Assembly (NCBI GenBank): GCA_009773355.1
Contig: WRPG01000015.1
Coordinates: 62,001-126,000 of the forward strand
DNA length: 64,000 bases
Reading direction: 5' to 3'
Source of the DNA: Limisphaerales bacterium
GTDB taxonomy: Bacteria > Verrucomicrobiota > Verrucomicrobiia > Limisphaerales > SXTU01
This document shows positions 1 to 7,524 of the stretch, in pieces. The notes under the pieces are model-generated. The model made no database searches, had not been told where the DNA came from, and saw nothing but the letters and a program-made list of their open reading frames with translations. Numbering within the stretch: the first letter of the stretch is position 1; the number at the start of each line of letters is the position of its first letter. The position numbers and the translations under genes are program-made.

Positions 1-172
1 AGAGCCGTTTCTGGTGCTGCTGGGCGAGGAACGTCCCGGCGCGGAGTGGGAGCAGGCGGCGTTCAACCGCATCGTGCCGCTGCTGCAAGTCGTCGTGAAC
101 AACATGCCGGAAACGCCCGGCGGTGGCGGCACGCCGCGCCGCGCGCCCGCGCCGGAGTTGATTCCCCGCTGA
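1..172 (+). CDS. C-terminal end of an unknown protein (partial)
   Basis: An open frame enters from the left edge (first full codon at base 2) and ends at the TGA at 170-172, giving 56 residues. The tail is proline/arginine rich and follows a short amphipathic stretch with a FNRIVPLLQVVVNNMP-like sequence. No domain can be named from so little. It reads in the same direction as the following exoenzyme gene, separated by 77 bases, so it may belong to the same transcript. Confidence 0.5.
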   Translation, partial: EPFLVLLGEERPGAEWEQAAFNRIVPLLQVVVNNMPETPGGGGTPRRAPAPELIPR

Positions 173-249
173 GTTTCTCCGCCGCGACTACGGAGAAAAC
201 CTGAGCCGCTCCCTGTAACACCGTTTCCCGCCTGCGCTATGACCTTGCG

Positions 250-3200
250 ATGAACACGCGCACCGCTGTCACGCTCGGGTTGGTTTTGCTCACTCACAGC
301 CTCGCCGTCGCGGCGGACTTGCTCACCAACGGCTCCTTCGAGTCCGCCGCCACGGGCTGGTCGCTGGCTGGCGGCGCGCCGCGTTACCAGCAGGTCGGCA
401 CGGCCTACGCGGGCACGAACGCGCTGCGCGTCTTCAACCGGGCCAACTTCACCAATGCGCCACAACAGGATGTGACCGTCGCCCTCGCCGCCGCGACCAA
501 CGGCGGGACATGGACCACGCGTTTCGCCGTGCAGGTGGCCGCGCCGACCACCGTGCGGGCATGGCTGCGCGTGGTCATGGACAACGCCGGGGTCATCGCC
601 ACGAACCGGCTGCTGCTCGCCGAGCGCGTGGTGCGCGCGACGAACCAGTGGGAGCGCATCACCGGCACGCAGACGTTTGGCTGGCCCGGCGCGCCGTCGA
701 GCGCGCTGTTCTACGTCGAGTGCGGCATGAAGCAGGAGCCAACCGGGAAGGCGTATCCCGACGCCATCTTCGATGACTTCGCGATTCGGCCCGACACGGA
801 CGGCGATGGCTTGTGGGACGAGGAGGAAGTGCCCGTCGCCCAAGGCGGTCTCGGAACGAGTCCGACGAACGCGGACACCGACGGCGATGGCCTGCGCGAC
901 GGCTGGGAAGTGGCCAACGGCACGAACCCGCTGGTGGCCGATGCGACGGCCGACCCGGACGGCGATGGCTTCACGAACTGGCAGGAGTTTCGCACAGCCA
1001 CCAGCGCGACGAATGCGCTCTCGTCCCCCGGCAAGCCCACGCACGCCGCGCTCACCACCAACGCCACCGCCGTGCTCAAGTATCTCGCGAAGCTCCCGCT
1101 CGCCGCGACCAACCGCGTGCTCGTCGGCCAGCATCTCACCGATACCGGGCCGGAGTGGACGAACCTCGTTGTGCGGCTCCAGCAGCGCACGGGGCAGTGG
1201 CCGGGGCTGGTGAGTTTCACGGCTGAGAGTCCGGTTACAAACTCGCCGGTCCAGACCGCCGGCATCCTGCCCTACGCGTTGGAGACGTGGACCAACGGCG
1301 GGCTGGTGCTCATCAAGTGGGCGCCGTGGAATCCTTGGAGCGGCAAGTTCGGTGCCGCCTCGGTGCCCACGCTGATTGACATCCCAGAGCTACTGAACCC
1401 TGCGCCCGCGCTGGCCACGAACCAAGTCGCGCGCAGCAATTACCTCGCGTGGCGGCAGACCATCGGCGACAGCCTCACGACCTTGCGCGATGCCGGCGCG
1501 CCGGTGCTCTGGCGGCCGTTCGCGGAGATGAACGGCACCTGGTTCTGGTGGGGCAACCTCCAACGCGACCACTACATTGCCCTATGGCGCGACCTGCACG
1601 GTTACTTCACGCAGACGCGCGGGCTGACGAATCTGCTGTGGGTCTTCGAGCCGGACCAGACGGTGCATCTGGTCGGCGGCACGACGAGTTCCGGCACGCC
1701 GATTGACTACTACTATCCCGGCGACGACGTGGTGGATGTGGTGGGCCACAACTTCTACGACGACGACTGGGCGCTGCCCTTCCGCAGCGATGAGATTTGG
1801 AGCCGCACCGGCAAAATCTTCGCCGTGCCGCAGGCCGGGCCGGGCCAGCTCCGCGACGGCTCGTTCGACAACCTCACTTATCTCAACGGCGTCACGAACA
1901 CGATTTCCCGCTGCGCGTTCTTCGTGCCGTGGAACAACATCACCGCCGGCACCAACACGAACTACCTCGCCATCGTGGACAACGTGAACGCCAGCAACCT
2001 GCTCGCGCACCCGCTGGTCGTCACGCGCGACGAGGTGAACTGGCAGGCGGAACTGCCGGCGGTCACGCCGCCGCCCCCGCCTGCGCTCGCGACGAATGAA
2101 GCCGTGGCCAATGGCGGCTTCGAGTCCGCGCTCATGGGCTGGGTGAACTACGGTCCGCTGGCAACCGTGCGAACAGTCGTCACGCCGGGCCGCACGGGCG
2201 GCAGCGCTCTCTCTGTCAGCAATCGCAACGGGGCGACCAACGGCCTCGCGCAGGACGTGCTCGCGGGCTTGCTCGCCAACGGCTCCGGCCAGCGCTACGT
2301 CACGCGCGCGTGGCTCAAGAGCGACCTGCCCACCAGCGTCCGCGTGCGGCTCGTGCTCACGGATGCGGCGGGCGCGAAGAGCCGGTTTCTCCTGGCCGAG
2401 CGACAGCTCCGCGAGGCGCAGACGAATCAGTGGAGTTTCATCGAAGGCGTGCAGACCGTGACGTGGAACAGCACGCCGACCAACGCGCTGCTCTTCTTCG
2501 AGACCGGCCAGTTGGTGGAGAATATCTTCCCGGCCTACTGGCTCGATGACGTTTCTTTCCAGCCGGACAACGACGGCGACCGCTTGAGCAACGCGGAGGA
2601 ACTCGCGCTCGGCACCAACCCGTTGCTCGCCGACTCCGATGGCGACGGCATCCCCGACGGCTGGGAAGCACGCCACGGCCTCGACCCGCTGACTGCCGCC
2701 GATGCCGCGTGGGACCGCGACGGCGACGGCTTCACCAACGTGCAGGAGTATTGGGCGGCGACCGACCCGACGCTGCGCACGAGCTTTCCCGGCAAGGCCT
2801 CCGTGACCAACGCAACCGACGCGGCGCGGCAAGTCCTCCTGCGGCTCGCGGTCGCGCCCAGCCAGCCGACGAACCGTTGCTTCTCCGGGCAGACCCTCAC
2901 CGGCGGCAACGTCGGCGTGCCCACCGAATACACGAACTTCTTTGTGAACCTCGCCCAGCAGACCGGCCACACGCCCGCCGTGATGCAACTGACTTACGAG
3001 GTGCCGCCCACGAACGTGCAGGCCGCCGTGATGAATCCCTTCGCCATCAGCCACTGGCAGGCCGGCGGGCTGGTGCTCGTCCATTACGCGCCGCCCAATC
3101 CCGTCAGCAACGGCCATCCCGGCGACCTGACCAACGTCGTGAACCTGACGACCCTCTTCACGCCCGGCACTGCCACGCACACGAACTGGATGCGGTCGCT

Positions 3201-3891
3201 CGACTTGTGCGCCGATGGCTTGCAGCAATTGCGTGACGCCGGCGTGGTCGTGCTCTTTACCATTCTGCACGAGAACAACGGCAGTTGGCTCTGGTGGCAC
3301 AAGCACCCGCGCACCGACTACGTCGCACTCTACCGTGGCGTTCACGACTACTTCACCCGCGTCCGAGGCTTGAACAACCTGCTCTGGATTTTCCATCCGA
3401 GCGAGGCGACGCACGACTTGCTCCCGATGGACTACTACTATCCCGGCGACGACGTGGTGGATGTCGTCGGGCCGAGCGTTTACAACTCGACCTTCCAGTT
3501 CCCCTTCCCGATGGATGACCTGTTCCGGGCTTATCCGAAAGCGTTCGGGCTGACGGAGGCGAACGCCAACGTCAACACCAACGCGTGGGATCTGAACATC
3601 CTGACGACCAACCTCGCCACCACGCTGCCGCGCGCGGCCTTCTTCTGCGCGTGGTCGTCGTTCCAGAACGGCGCGGCCCCGCTCACGCGCTACTCGCTCG
3701 TGCCCACCTACCTGCCGATGAACCTGAGCCTCCGCCGTCAAGGCCCCGCGTTCGCCGTGGACTGGGCCGGCGGCACGCTGGATTATTCGACGAACCTCGT
3801 CCATTGGACTGCCGTGACGAACGCCGCGCAGTCATGGCAGCCCGCGACCGGCAGTGGAATGAGCGTCTTCCGCGTGCGCCGCGAGCGGTGA
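250..3891 (+). CDS. Secreted tandem GH26 (mannanase-like) glycoside hydrolase with carbohydrate-binding and calcium-repeat domains
   Basis: 1213 residues. Residues 1-22 form a signal peptide (hydrophobic core, AVAA end). A galactose-binding-like module (NGSFES start, about 25-178) is followed by thrombospondin type 3 Asp-rich repeats (about 181-245; DTDGDG and DPDGDG motifs) and a GH26-type barrel (about 275-590). The same three-part order repeats: binding module about 617-770, calcium repeats 772-835, second barrel about 850-1150. Barrel 1 carries the acid/base motif PFAEMNG (Glu426) followed by WFWWG. Barrel 2 has LHENNG (Glu1008) and WLWWH. The expected nucleophile is Glu1103 (LTEAN) in barrel 2, but the aligned residue in barrel 1 is Gln528 (VPQAG). 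The C-terminal STNLVHWT motif is a common ending of Verrucomicrobiota secreted proteins. Likely role: extracellular attack on mannan-type polysaccharide, with barrel 1 perhaps only binding. GH26 assignment is from motifs alone. Confidence 0.85.
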   Translation: MNTRTAVTLGLVLLTHSLAVAADLLTNGSFESAATGWSLAGGAPRYQQVGTAYAGTNALRVFNRANFTNAPQQDVTVALAAATNGGTWTTRFAVQVAAPTTVRAWLRVVMDNAGVIATNRLLLAERVVRATNQWERITGTQTFGWPGAPSSALFYVECGMKQEPTGKAYPDAIFDDFAIRPDTDGDGLWDEEEVPVAQGGLGTSPTNADTDGDGLRDGWEVANGTNPLVADATADPDGDGFTNWQEFRTATSATNALSSPGKPTHAALTTNATAVLKYLAKLPLAATNRVLVGQHLTDTGPEWTNLVVRLQQRTGQWPGLVSFTAESPVTNSPVQTAGILPYALETWTNGGLVLIKWAPWNPWSGKFGAASVPTLIDIPELLNPAPALATNQVARSNYLAWRQTIGDSLTTLRDAGAPVLWRPFAEMNGTWFWWGNLQRDHYIALWRDLHGYFTQTRGLTNLLWVFEPDQTVHLVGGTTSSGTPIDYYYPGDDVVDVVGHNFYDDDWALPFRSDEIWSRTGKIFAVPQAGPGQLRDGSFDNLTYLNGVTNTISRCAFFVPWNNITAGTNTNYLAIVDNVNASNLLAHPLVVTRDEVNWQAELPAVTPPPPPALATNEAVANGGFESALMGWVNYGPLATVRTVVTPGRTGGSALSVSNRNGATNGLAQDVLAGLLANGSGQRYVTRAWLKSDLPTSVRVRLVLTDAAGAKSRFLLAERQLREAQTNQWSFIEGVQTVTWNSTPTNALLFFETGQLVENIFPAYWLDDVSFQPDNDGDRLSNAEELALGTNPLLADSDGDGIPDGWEARHGLDPLTAADAAWDRDGDGFTNVQEYWAATDPTLRTSFPGKASVTNATDAARQVLLRLAVAPSQPTNRCFSGQTLTGGNVGVPTEYTNFFVNLAQQTGHTPAVMQLTYEVPPTNVQAAVMNPFAISHWQAGGLVLVHYAPPNPVSNGHPGDLTNVVNLTTLFTPGTATHTNWMRSLDLCADGLQQLRDAGVVVLFTILHENNGSWLWWHKHPRTDYVALYRGVHDYFTRVRGLNNLLWIFHPSEATHDLLPMDYYYPGDDVVDVVGPSVYNSTFQFPFPMDDLFRAYPKAFGLTEANANVNTNAWDLNILTTNLATTLPRAAFFCAWSSFQNGAAPLTRYSLVPTYLPMNLSLRRQGPAFAVDWAGGTLDYSTNLVHWTAVTNAAQSWQPATGSGMSVFRVRRER

Positions 3892-4027
3892 ACTGCCCAA
3901 AGTCATTCCGAGCGGCCCGCCCTCCGGCAGCGGCTCAGGAACTTTCCGACTCCCAGACATATGCTTGGTCATCCAGCATCACCCTTCGTGTCGAATCCTG
4001 ATCCCAGTGCAGTGTTGAAACAGCTCA

Positions 4028-4435
4028 ATGAATCCCCCAACGCCGGCCGCCCCCGCCACCACCACCTCGCGACCGATCACCGTGCTGCTGATCGAGGATG
4101 ACCGGGCCGTTCGGGAACCGATCAAACAATTCCTGGAGCGGAGCAACTATCGGGTGCTGACGGCCGAGAACGCCGAGGAGGCCTTGCTGCTCTGGACCGG
4201 CTACCGCAGCGCCATCGGCGCGGTGGTTTCGGATTGTGACCTGGGCACCGGTCCCACCGGACTGTCCGTGCTCCGGGAGATCCACCGGTCCACCCCCGCC
4301 CTGCCGCTGATCCTCGCCAGCGGCAGCCTCACGCCCGACTTGGTGATCGAGTTGGAGCGCACCACCGCCATCAAATGCCTGCCCAAACCGTTCAGCCTGG
4401 CCGAGCTGCTGGCGTTGCTGCCACCCAAAGCCTGA
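4028..4435 (+). CDS. Stand-alone response regulator receiver domain protein
   Basis: 135 residues, a single REC domain with no output domain. The acidic pocket is Glu23-Asp24-Asp25 (LIEDD), the phospho-acceptor is Asp69 (VVSDCDLG), the switch Ser is at 98 (LASGS), and the conserved Lys is at 120 (LPKP). About 15 Pro/Thr-rich residues precede the domain. It would take phosphate from a histidine kinase not encoded in this window and act through a partner protein. The gene is isolated: 136 bases downstream of the hydrolase gene and followed by a 327-base gap. Confidence 0.9.
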   Translation: MNPPTPAAPATTTSRPITVLLIEDDRAVREPIKQFLERSNYRVLTAENAEEALLLWTGYRSAIGAVVSDCDLGTGPTGLSVLREIHRSTPALPLILASGSLTPDLVIELERTTAIKCLPKPFSLAELLALLPPKA

Positions 4436-4762
4436 TCTCCCGCCCTCCCCAAGAGGCCGATCAACTCACCGTTTCCCGTAGGGCTCTGCGTTGCGTGGCC
4501 TCGGTGCTTTGCGAAACCGTCCCCTGCCGCTTCGACCGCGCCGATTCGACACGCGCGCTCCTAGCCATATCTGGCGACGCCTGATGCCACCGGCAGCTTC
4601 GGCGCACGGCTGAGGTGCCGACTGCTACAGTTGAAACTGCGCCAGCGCATCACCGCACGGCGCAGTGGGGCGGTCTAGTCATTCACTGCACCAGAGCTGG
4701 TCCCTCGCCCGTTTCGTTCGCTGCGCTTCCCAGCGCGGTGCCAAATCCCCGCCGAACGCGAA
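4436..4762. other. Intergenic stretch with no recognisable gene
   Basis: No frame here has credible codon usage, a ribosome-binding site or family motifs. I see no RNA gene, no clear terminator and no long repeat. It presumably carries the end of the response-regulator transcript and the promoter of the gene starting at 4763, but no convincing -35/-10 pair stands out. Confidence 0.4.
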
Positions 4763-5347
4763 GTGGTGAAAACCAGCGTCGCGCACCGGACCCGCGAACT
4801 CCTCGACCAAGCCGCCAACTCGCCCGCCACGATGGCGCAACTGCGCGCCCACGCGCACCGCCGGCTGGAACGCGCCCGGCACAGTCTGCCCGCCGATGCG
4901 CTGAACCAACTCGCAGCGGATGATTTGGTCCAGCAGGCGCTGACCGAGACCTTCATCGGCACGCTGGCGCGCAATCGTGGCCGGCATCCGCGCCGACAGC
5001 ACCTGACCAACCTCCGTGTCTTCACCGACTTTTTGGGCAGCACGATCAACAGCCTCGTGAGCAACCAGCGGGTGGCGCTCGCCGCTCGCGTGCGCCACAC
5101 CGGGTTGTCGCTGGCCGCAGAAATTGCCTGCCCCGCGCCGAGCGTGCGGGAGCAGGTGGATTTCCGGTTGCGGCTGGCCGCGCTGTTCGAGGAATTGCGC
5201 GCCGAGTTCGCCCACCGCCCAGTCCTTCTCGAACTGCTCGCTGAATGGGCGCGCGATGGCGCGCACCTCGACCGACTGCCCGGAAAACCCTTCAACGCTC
5301 ACGCCGTACGCCAGGCTGCCCGCCGCATTCTCCGCCGCTCGCCGTAA
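4763..5347 (+). CDS. Small sigma-factor-region-2-like protein, copy 1
   Basis: 194 residues starting at GTG (a second GTG follows directly; no ATG or strong Shine-Dalgarno is seen). Residues about 45-110 resemble sigma-70 region 2: a DDLVQ motif, a helix, then FTDFLGSTINSLVSNQR. A GRHPR motif is shared with the next gene. No sigma region 4 DNA-binding helix is evident; the C-terminal third (QVDFRLRLAALFEELR, then AEWARDG) matches the equivalent part of the next protein instead. The two are therefore paralogues in tandem, 35 bases apart. A degenerate ECF-type sigma factor or a structural relative is possible, and the sigma link is an inference from a short motif. They may head the metallophosphoesterase/HerA operon. 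Confidence 0.6.
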   Translation: MVKTSVAHRTRELLDQAANSPATMAQLRAHAHRRLERARHSLPADALNQLAADDLVQQALTETFIGTLARNRGRHPRRQHLTNLRVFTDFLGSTINSLVSNQRVALAARVRHTGLSLAAEIACPAPSVREQVDFRLRLAALFEELRAEFAHRPVLLELLAEWARDGAHLDRLPGKPFNAHAVRQAARRILRRSP

Positions 5348-5382
5348 CTGCAATTGTGAAAGCCGGACGAAGCAAAAAGTTG

Positions 5383-5952
5383 ATGAACATATCCATCAAC
5401 CTAGCTCAATCCACCACCCACCACCTCGAACGCCTGCTCCACGACCCGACGGCCCTGGCCCGGCTCCATGTCGTGGCCCGGTATCAACTGCATCGCAAGG
5501 GTCTGCCGCTCCTCGATCCGGGCGACCTCATCGGCGACGCCGTGCAGGCCGTCCTGCGCGGCACGCGCTCGCGCCGCCACGGCCGGCACCCTCGCCTGGA
5601 AGACGTGACCACGGCCGTCGCGTTTGAACAGTGGCTCAACGGCATTATGGAGAGTCTCGCCTCGGCCGGTGGCAAGGCGGCCCGGCGGGAGCTGGACCGG
5701 ACGCTCGATCTGCCAATGCCGACAGCGTCACCTGAGAATGCGGTGCCCGCCCAGGTGGACGCGCGGCTCCAACTCGAAGCCCTCCTGGGCCGGTTGCGCC
5801 AGCACTACGCCGGCAAGCCGGAGTGGCTGCAACTGATCGCCCAATGGGAGGCGGACGGCCTGCGCCGCTGCCCGGGCACCGCCGCCGAAGCCCGGGTGCT
5901 GCGGGACACCGCCCGCGAGTTGCTGCACGAAGGCGGAATGGAGCTGAGCTGA
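5383..5952 (+). CDS. Small sigma-factor-region-2-like protein, copy 2
   Basis: 189 residues from the ATG at 5383; an in-frame GTG at 5356 and TTG at 5380 are alternative starts. It is paralogous to the preceding gene: a DPGDLIGDAVQAVL stretch replaces DDLVQQALTETF, followed by GRHPR, FEQWLNGIMESLASAG, then QVDARLQLEALLGRLR and AQWEADG in the C-terminal half. As in copy 1, region 4 is missing. It reads toward the operon at 6010, from which it is separated by 57 bases containing a perfect 8-bp hairpin. Function is not established. Confidence 0.6.
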   Translation: MNISINLAQSTTHHLERLLHDPTALARLHVVARYQLHRKGLPLLDPGDLIGDAVQAVLRGTRSRRHGRHPRLEDVTTAVAFEQWLNGIMESLASAGGKAARRELDRTLDLPMPTASPENAVPAQVDARLQLEALLGRLRQHYAGKPEWLQLIAQWEADGLRRCPGTAAEARVLRDTARELLHEGGMELS

Positions 5953-5970
5953 AAAAAAGTTCAGAAAGTT

Positions 5971-5993
5971 CCACCGAAAGGTGCCTTCGGTGG
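5971..5993 (+). promoter_or_regulatory. Perfect 8-bp inverted repeat just upstream of the metallophosphoesterase gene
   Basis: CCACCGAA (5971-5978) and TTCGGTGG (5986-5993) pair perfectly around a 7-base loop. The hairpin ends 16 bases before the ATG at 6010 and 18 bases after the previous stop codon. There is no T-run after it, so it is a poor intrinsic terminator. An operator or an RNA structure affecting translation of the downstream gene is possible. Confidence 0.4.
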
Positions 5994-6009
5994 AGCGTAA
6001 TAGGGTAGA

Positions 6010-7524
6010 ATGAGTCAACTCTACCCGACCGCAAAACAGTTCCTCCAGCTCCACCCCACTGCGGGGAAAGGCCGCCTGGCGGCTCACCTCAACATTAAAA
6101 CGCCGTCCGCCCGGCGGCTCATCGAGCGCTACCGCGGCGAGACGCAGGGCCACGGCACCGACCCGGACTACTTCCGGGTCCGCCAGCTCAAGCAGGCGCA
6201 GCCTCAGTTGGGGGCGCATGGTGTCGCCGCACGCCTCGCCCTCACCGTGGACAAGGCTCGCCTCCACTTGGCCCGTTATGAAGGGGCACAGGTGTTCCAG
6301 AGTGCGGCCATAGCCGCGATGTTCCCCCCGGCCACGATGTTGCCGCCCGCAGCCGTGGCCGCAGCGGCTCCCGCCGTGTCCACCGTGCCAGTGCCGACCG
6401 CCGGCCCCGTCAGCAAGACCCCGGAACTGCAAGACTGCGTCGGCGACGCCACGCGCGACCTCAATTACCTCGGCCCCAAGGTGCGCACGATGGAGGAGTT
6501 GCTCGTTTACGCCGAAGTGGACCGCACCGTGTGGGAGGTGGAGCGCTATACGATCAACAAATGGGATGTCGGGGCCAAGGACCCGCAGAGCGGCAGCGTG
6601 CTCACCACGCCGCTCTACCAGATCAAAGTCTGGCTGCGTCGCCGTGTCGTGGAGCAGCAACTCCAGAACCTCATCACGGGCATGCTCGACGCCTTCAAGG
6701 TCGCCGCTCCGCCCGCCCGCGTCATCACCCGCCCGCCCGCCGGGGATGGCCTCCTGGAGATCAGCATTCTGGATCTTCACCTCGGCAAGCACTGTTGGGC
6801 CGAGGAAGTCGGCGAGGCCTACGACTTGAACATCGCCCAACGCACCTTCCACGCCGCGCTGGAGGACCTGCTGGCGAAGGGGGCGGCCATGAAGCCCTCC
6901 ACCATCCTGCTCCCGATCGGCAATGATTTCTTCAACGTCGATACCATTGCCGGGACCACCACCGCCGGCACGCCGCAGGATGAAGATGGTCGCTGGCAGC
7001 AAAGCTTCGTTGCCGGGCGCAAGCTGATGGTCCAAGCCATCGAACGCTGCCGGGAGGTGGCCCCGGTCGAGATCGTGATGGTCGCCGGCAACCACGACAC
7101 GGCCCGGCTCTATTACTTGGGCGAGGTGCTCGCCGGCTGGTTCCGCCACTGCCCGGATGTCCGCGTGGACGCCTCGCCCACCCAGCGCAAATACTTCCGG
7201 TGGCATCACAGCCTGATCGGCTTCACGCACGGGAACAACGAACCCGTGGCCTCGCTGCCCATCATCATGGCGACCGAGCAGCGCGCCGCGTGGGCGCAGA
7301 CCCTCCATCACGAATGGCACCTTGGCCACTTTCATGCTCGCCAGAAGAAAGTCTTCCAAGCCGTCGCCGATCAGCACGGCGTCATCGTGCGCGTGCTGCC
7401 TTCCCTGTGCCCGGCCGACGCTTGGCACAAATCCCGGGGCTACCAAGGCGCCCGCGCCGCCGAGGCCTTTTTCTTTGACCCCACGGCGGGCTGTGTCGCC
7501 GAGTTCCACCACCACCCCGCATGA
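6010..7524 (+). CDS. Metallophosphoesterase with N-terminal HTH-like repeats
   Basis: 504 residues. Residues 1-95 hold two similar helix-turn-helix-like units (GRLAAHLNIKTPSARRLIERY and HGVAARLALTVDKARLHLARY). An Ala/Pro-rich linker (98-135) follows, then a helical region. From about 248 comes a calcineurin-type phosphoesterase with all metal motifs: DLH (Asp255, His257), GND (304-306), GNHD (360-363), His407 and GHFH (439-442). The two-metal core is therefore complete, as in Mre11/SbcD-like nucleases and in metallophosphoesterases of phage genomes. The HTH part suggests DNA binding. Its stop overlaps the start of the HerA-type ATPase gene (ATGA), so the two products are probably made in a fixed ratio and may work together. 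A weak AGGG precedes the ATG. Confidence 0.85.
   Translation: MSQLYPTAKQFLQLHPTAGKGRLAAHLNIKTPSARRLIERYRGETQGHGTDPDYFRVRQLKQAQPQLGAHGVAARLALTVDKARLHLARYEGAQVFQSAAIAAMFPPATMLPPAAVAAAAPAVSTVPVPTAGPVSKTPELQDCVGDATRDLNYLGPKVRTMEELLVYAEVDRTVWEVERYTINKWDVGAKDPQSGSVLTTPLYQIKVWLRRRVVEQQLQNLITGMLDAFKVAAPPARVITRPPAGDGLLEISILDLHLGKHCWAEEVGEAYDLNIAQRTFHAALEDLLAKGAAMKPSTILLPIGNDFFNVDTIAGTTTAGTPQDEDGRWQQSFVAGRKLMVQAIERCREVAPVEIVMVAGNHDTARLYYLGEVLAGWFRHCPDVRVDASPTQRKYFRWHHSLIGFTHGNNEPVASLPIIMATEQRAAWAQTLHHEWHLGHFHARQKKVFQAVADQHGVIVRVLPSLCPADAWHKSRGYQGARAAEAFFFDPTAGCVAEFHHHPA

Noticed and set aside
1582-3804. 740-codon minus-strand frame opposite the GH26 gene
   Set aside because: Mirror of strongly biased codons of a clear secreted hydrolase; Arg/Glu/His-rich without domain structure.
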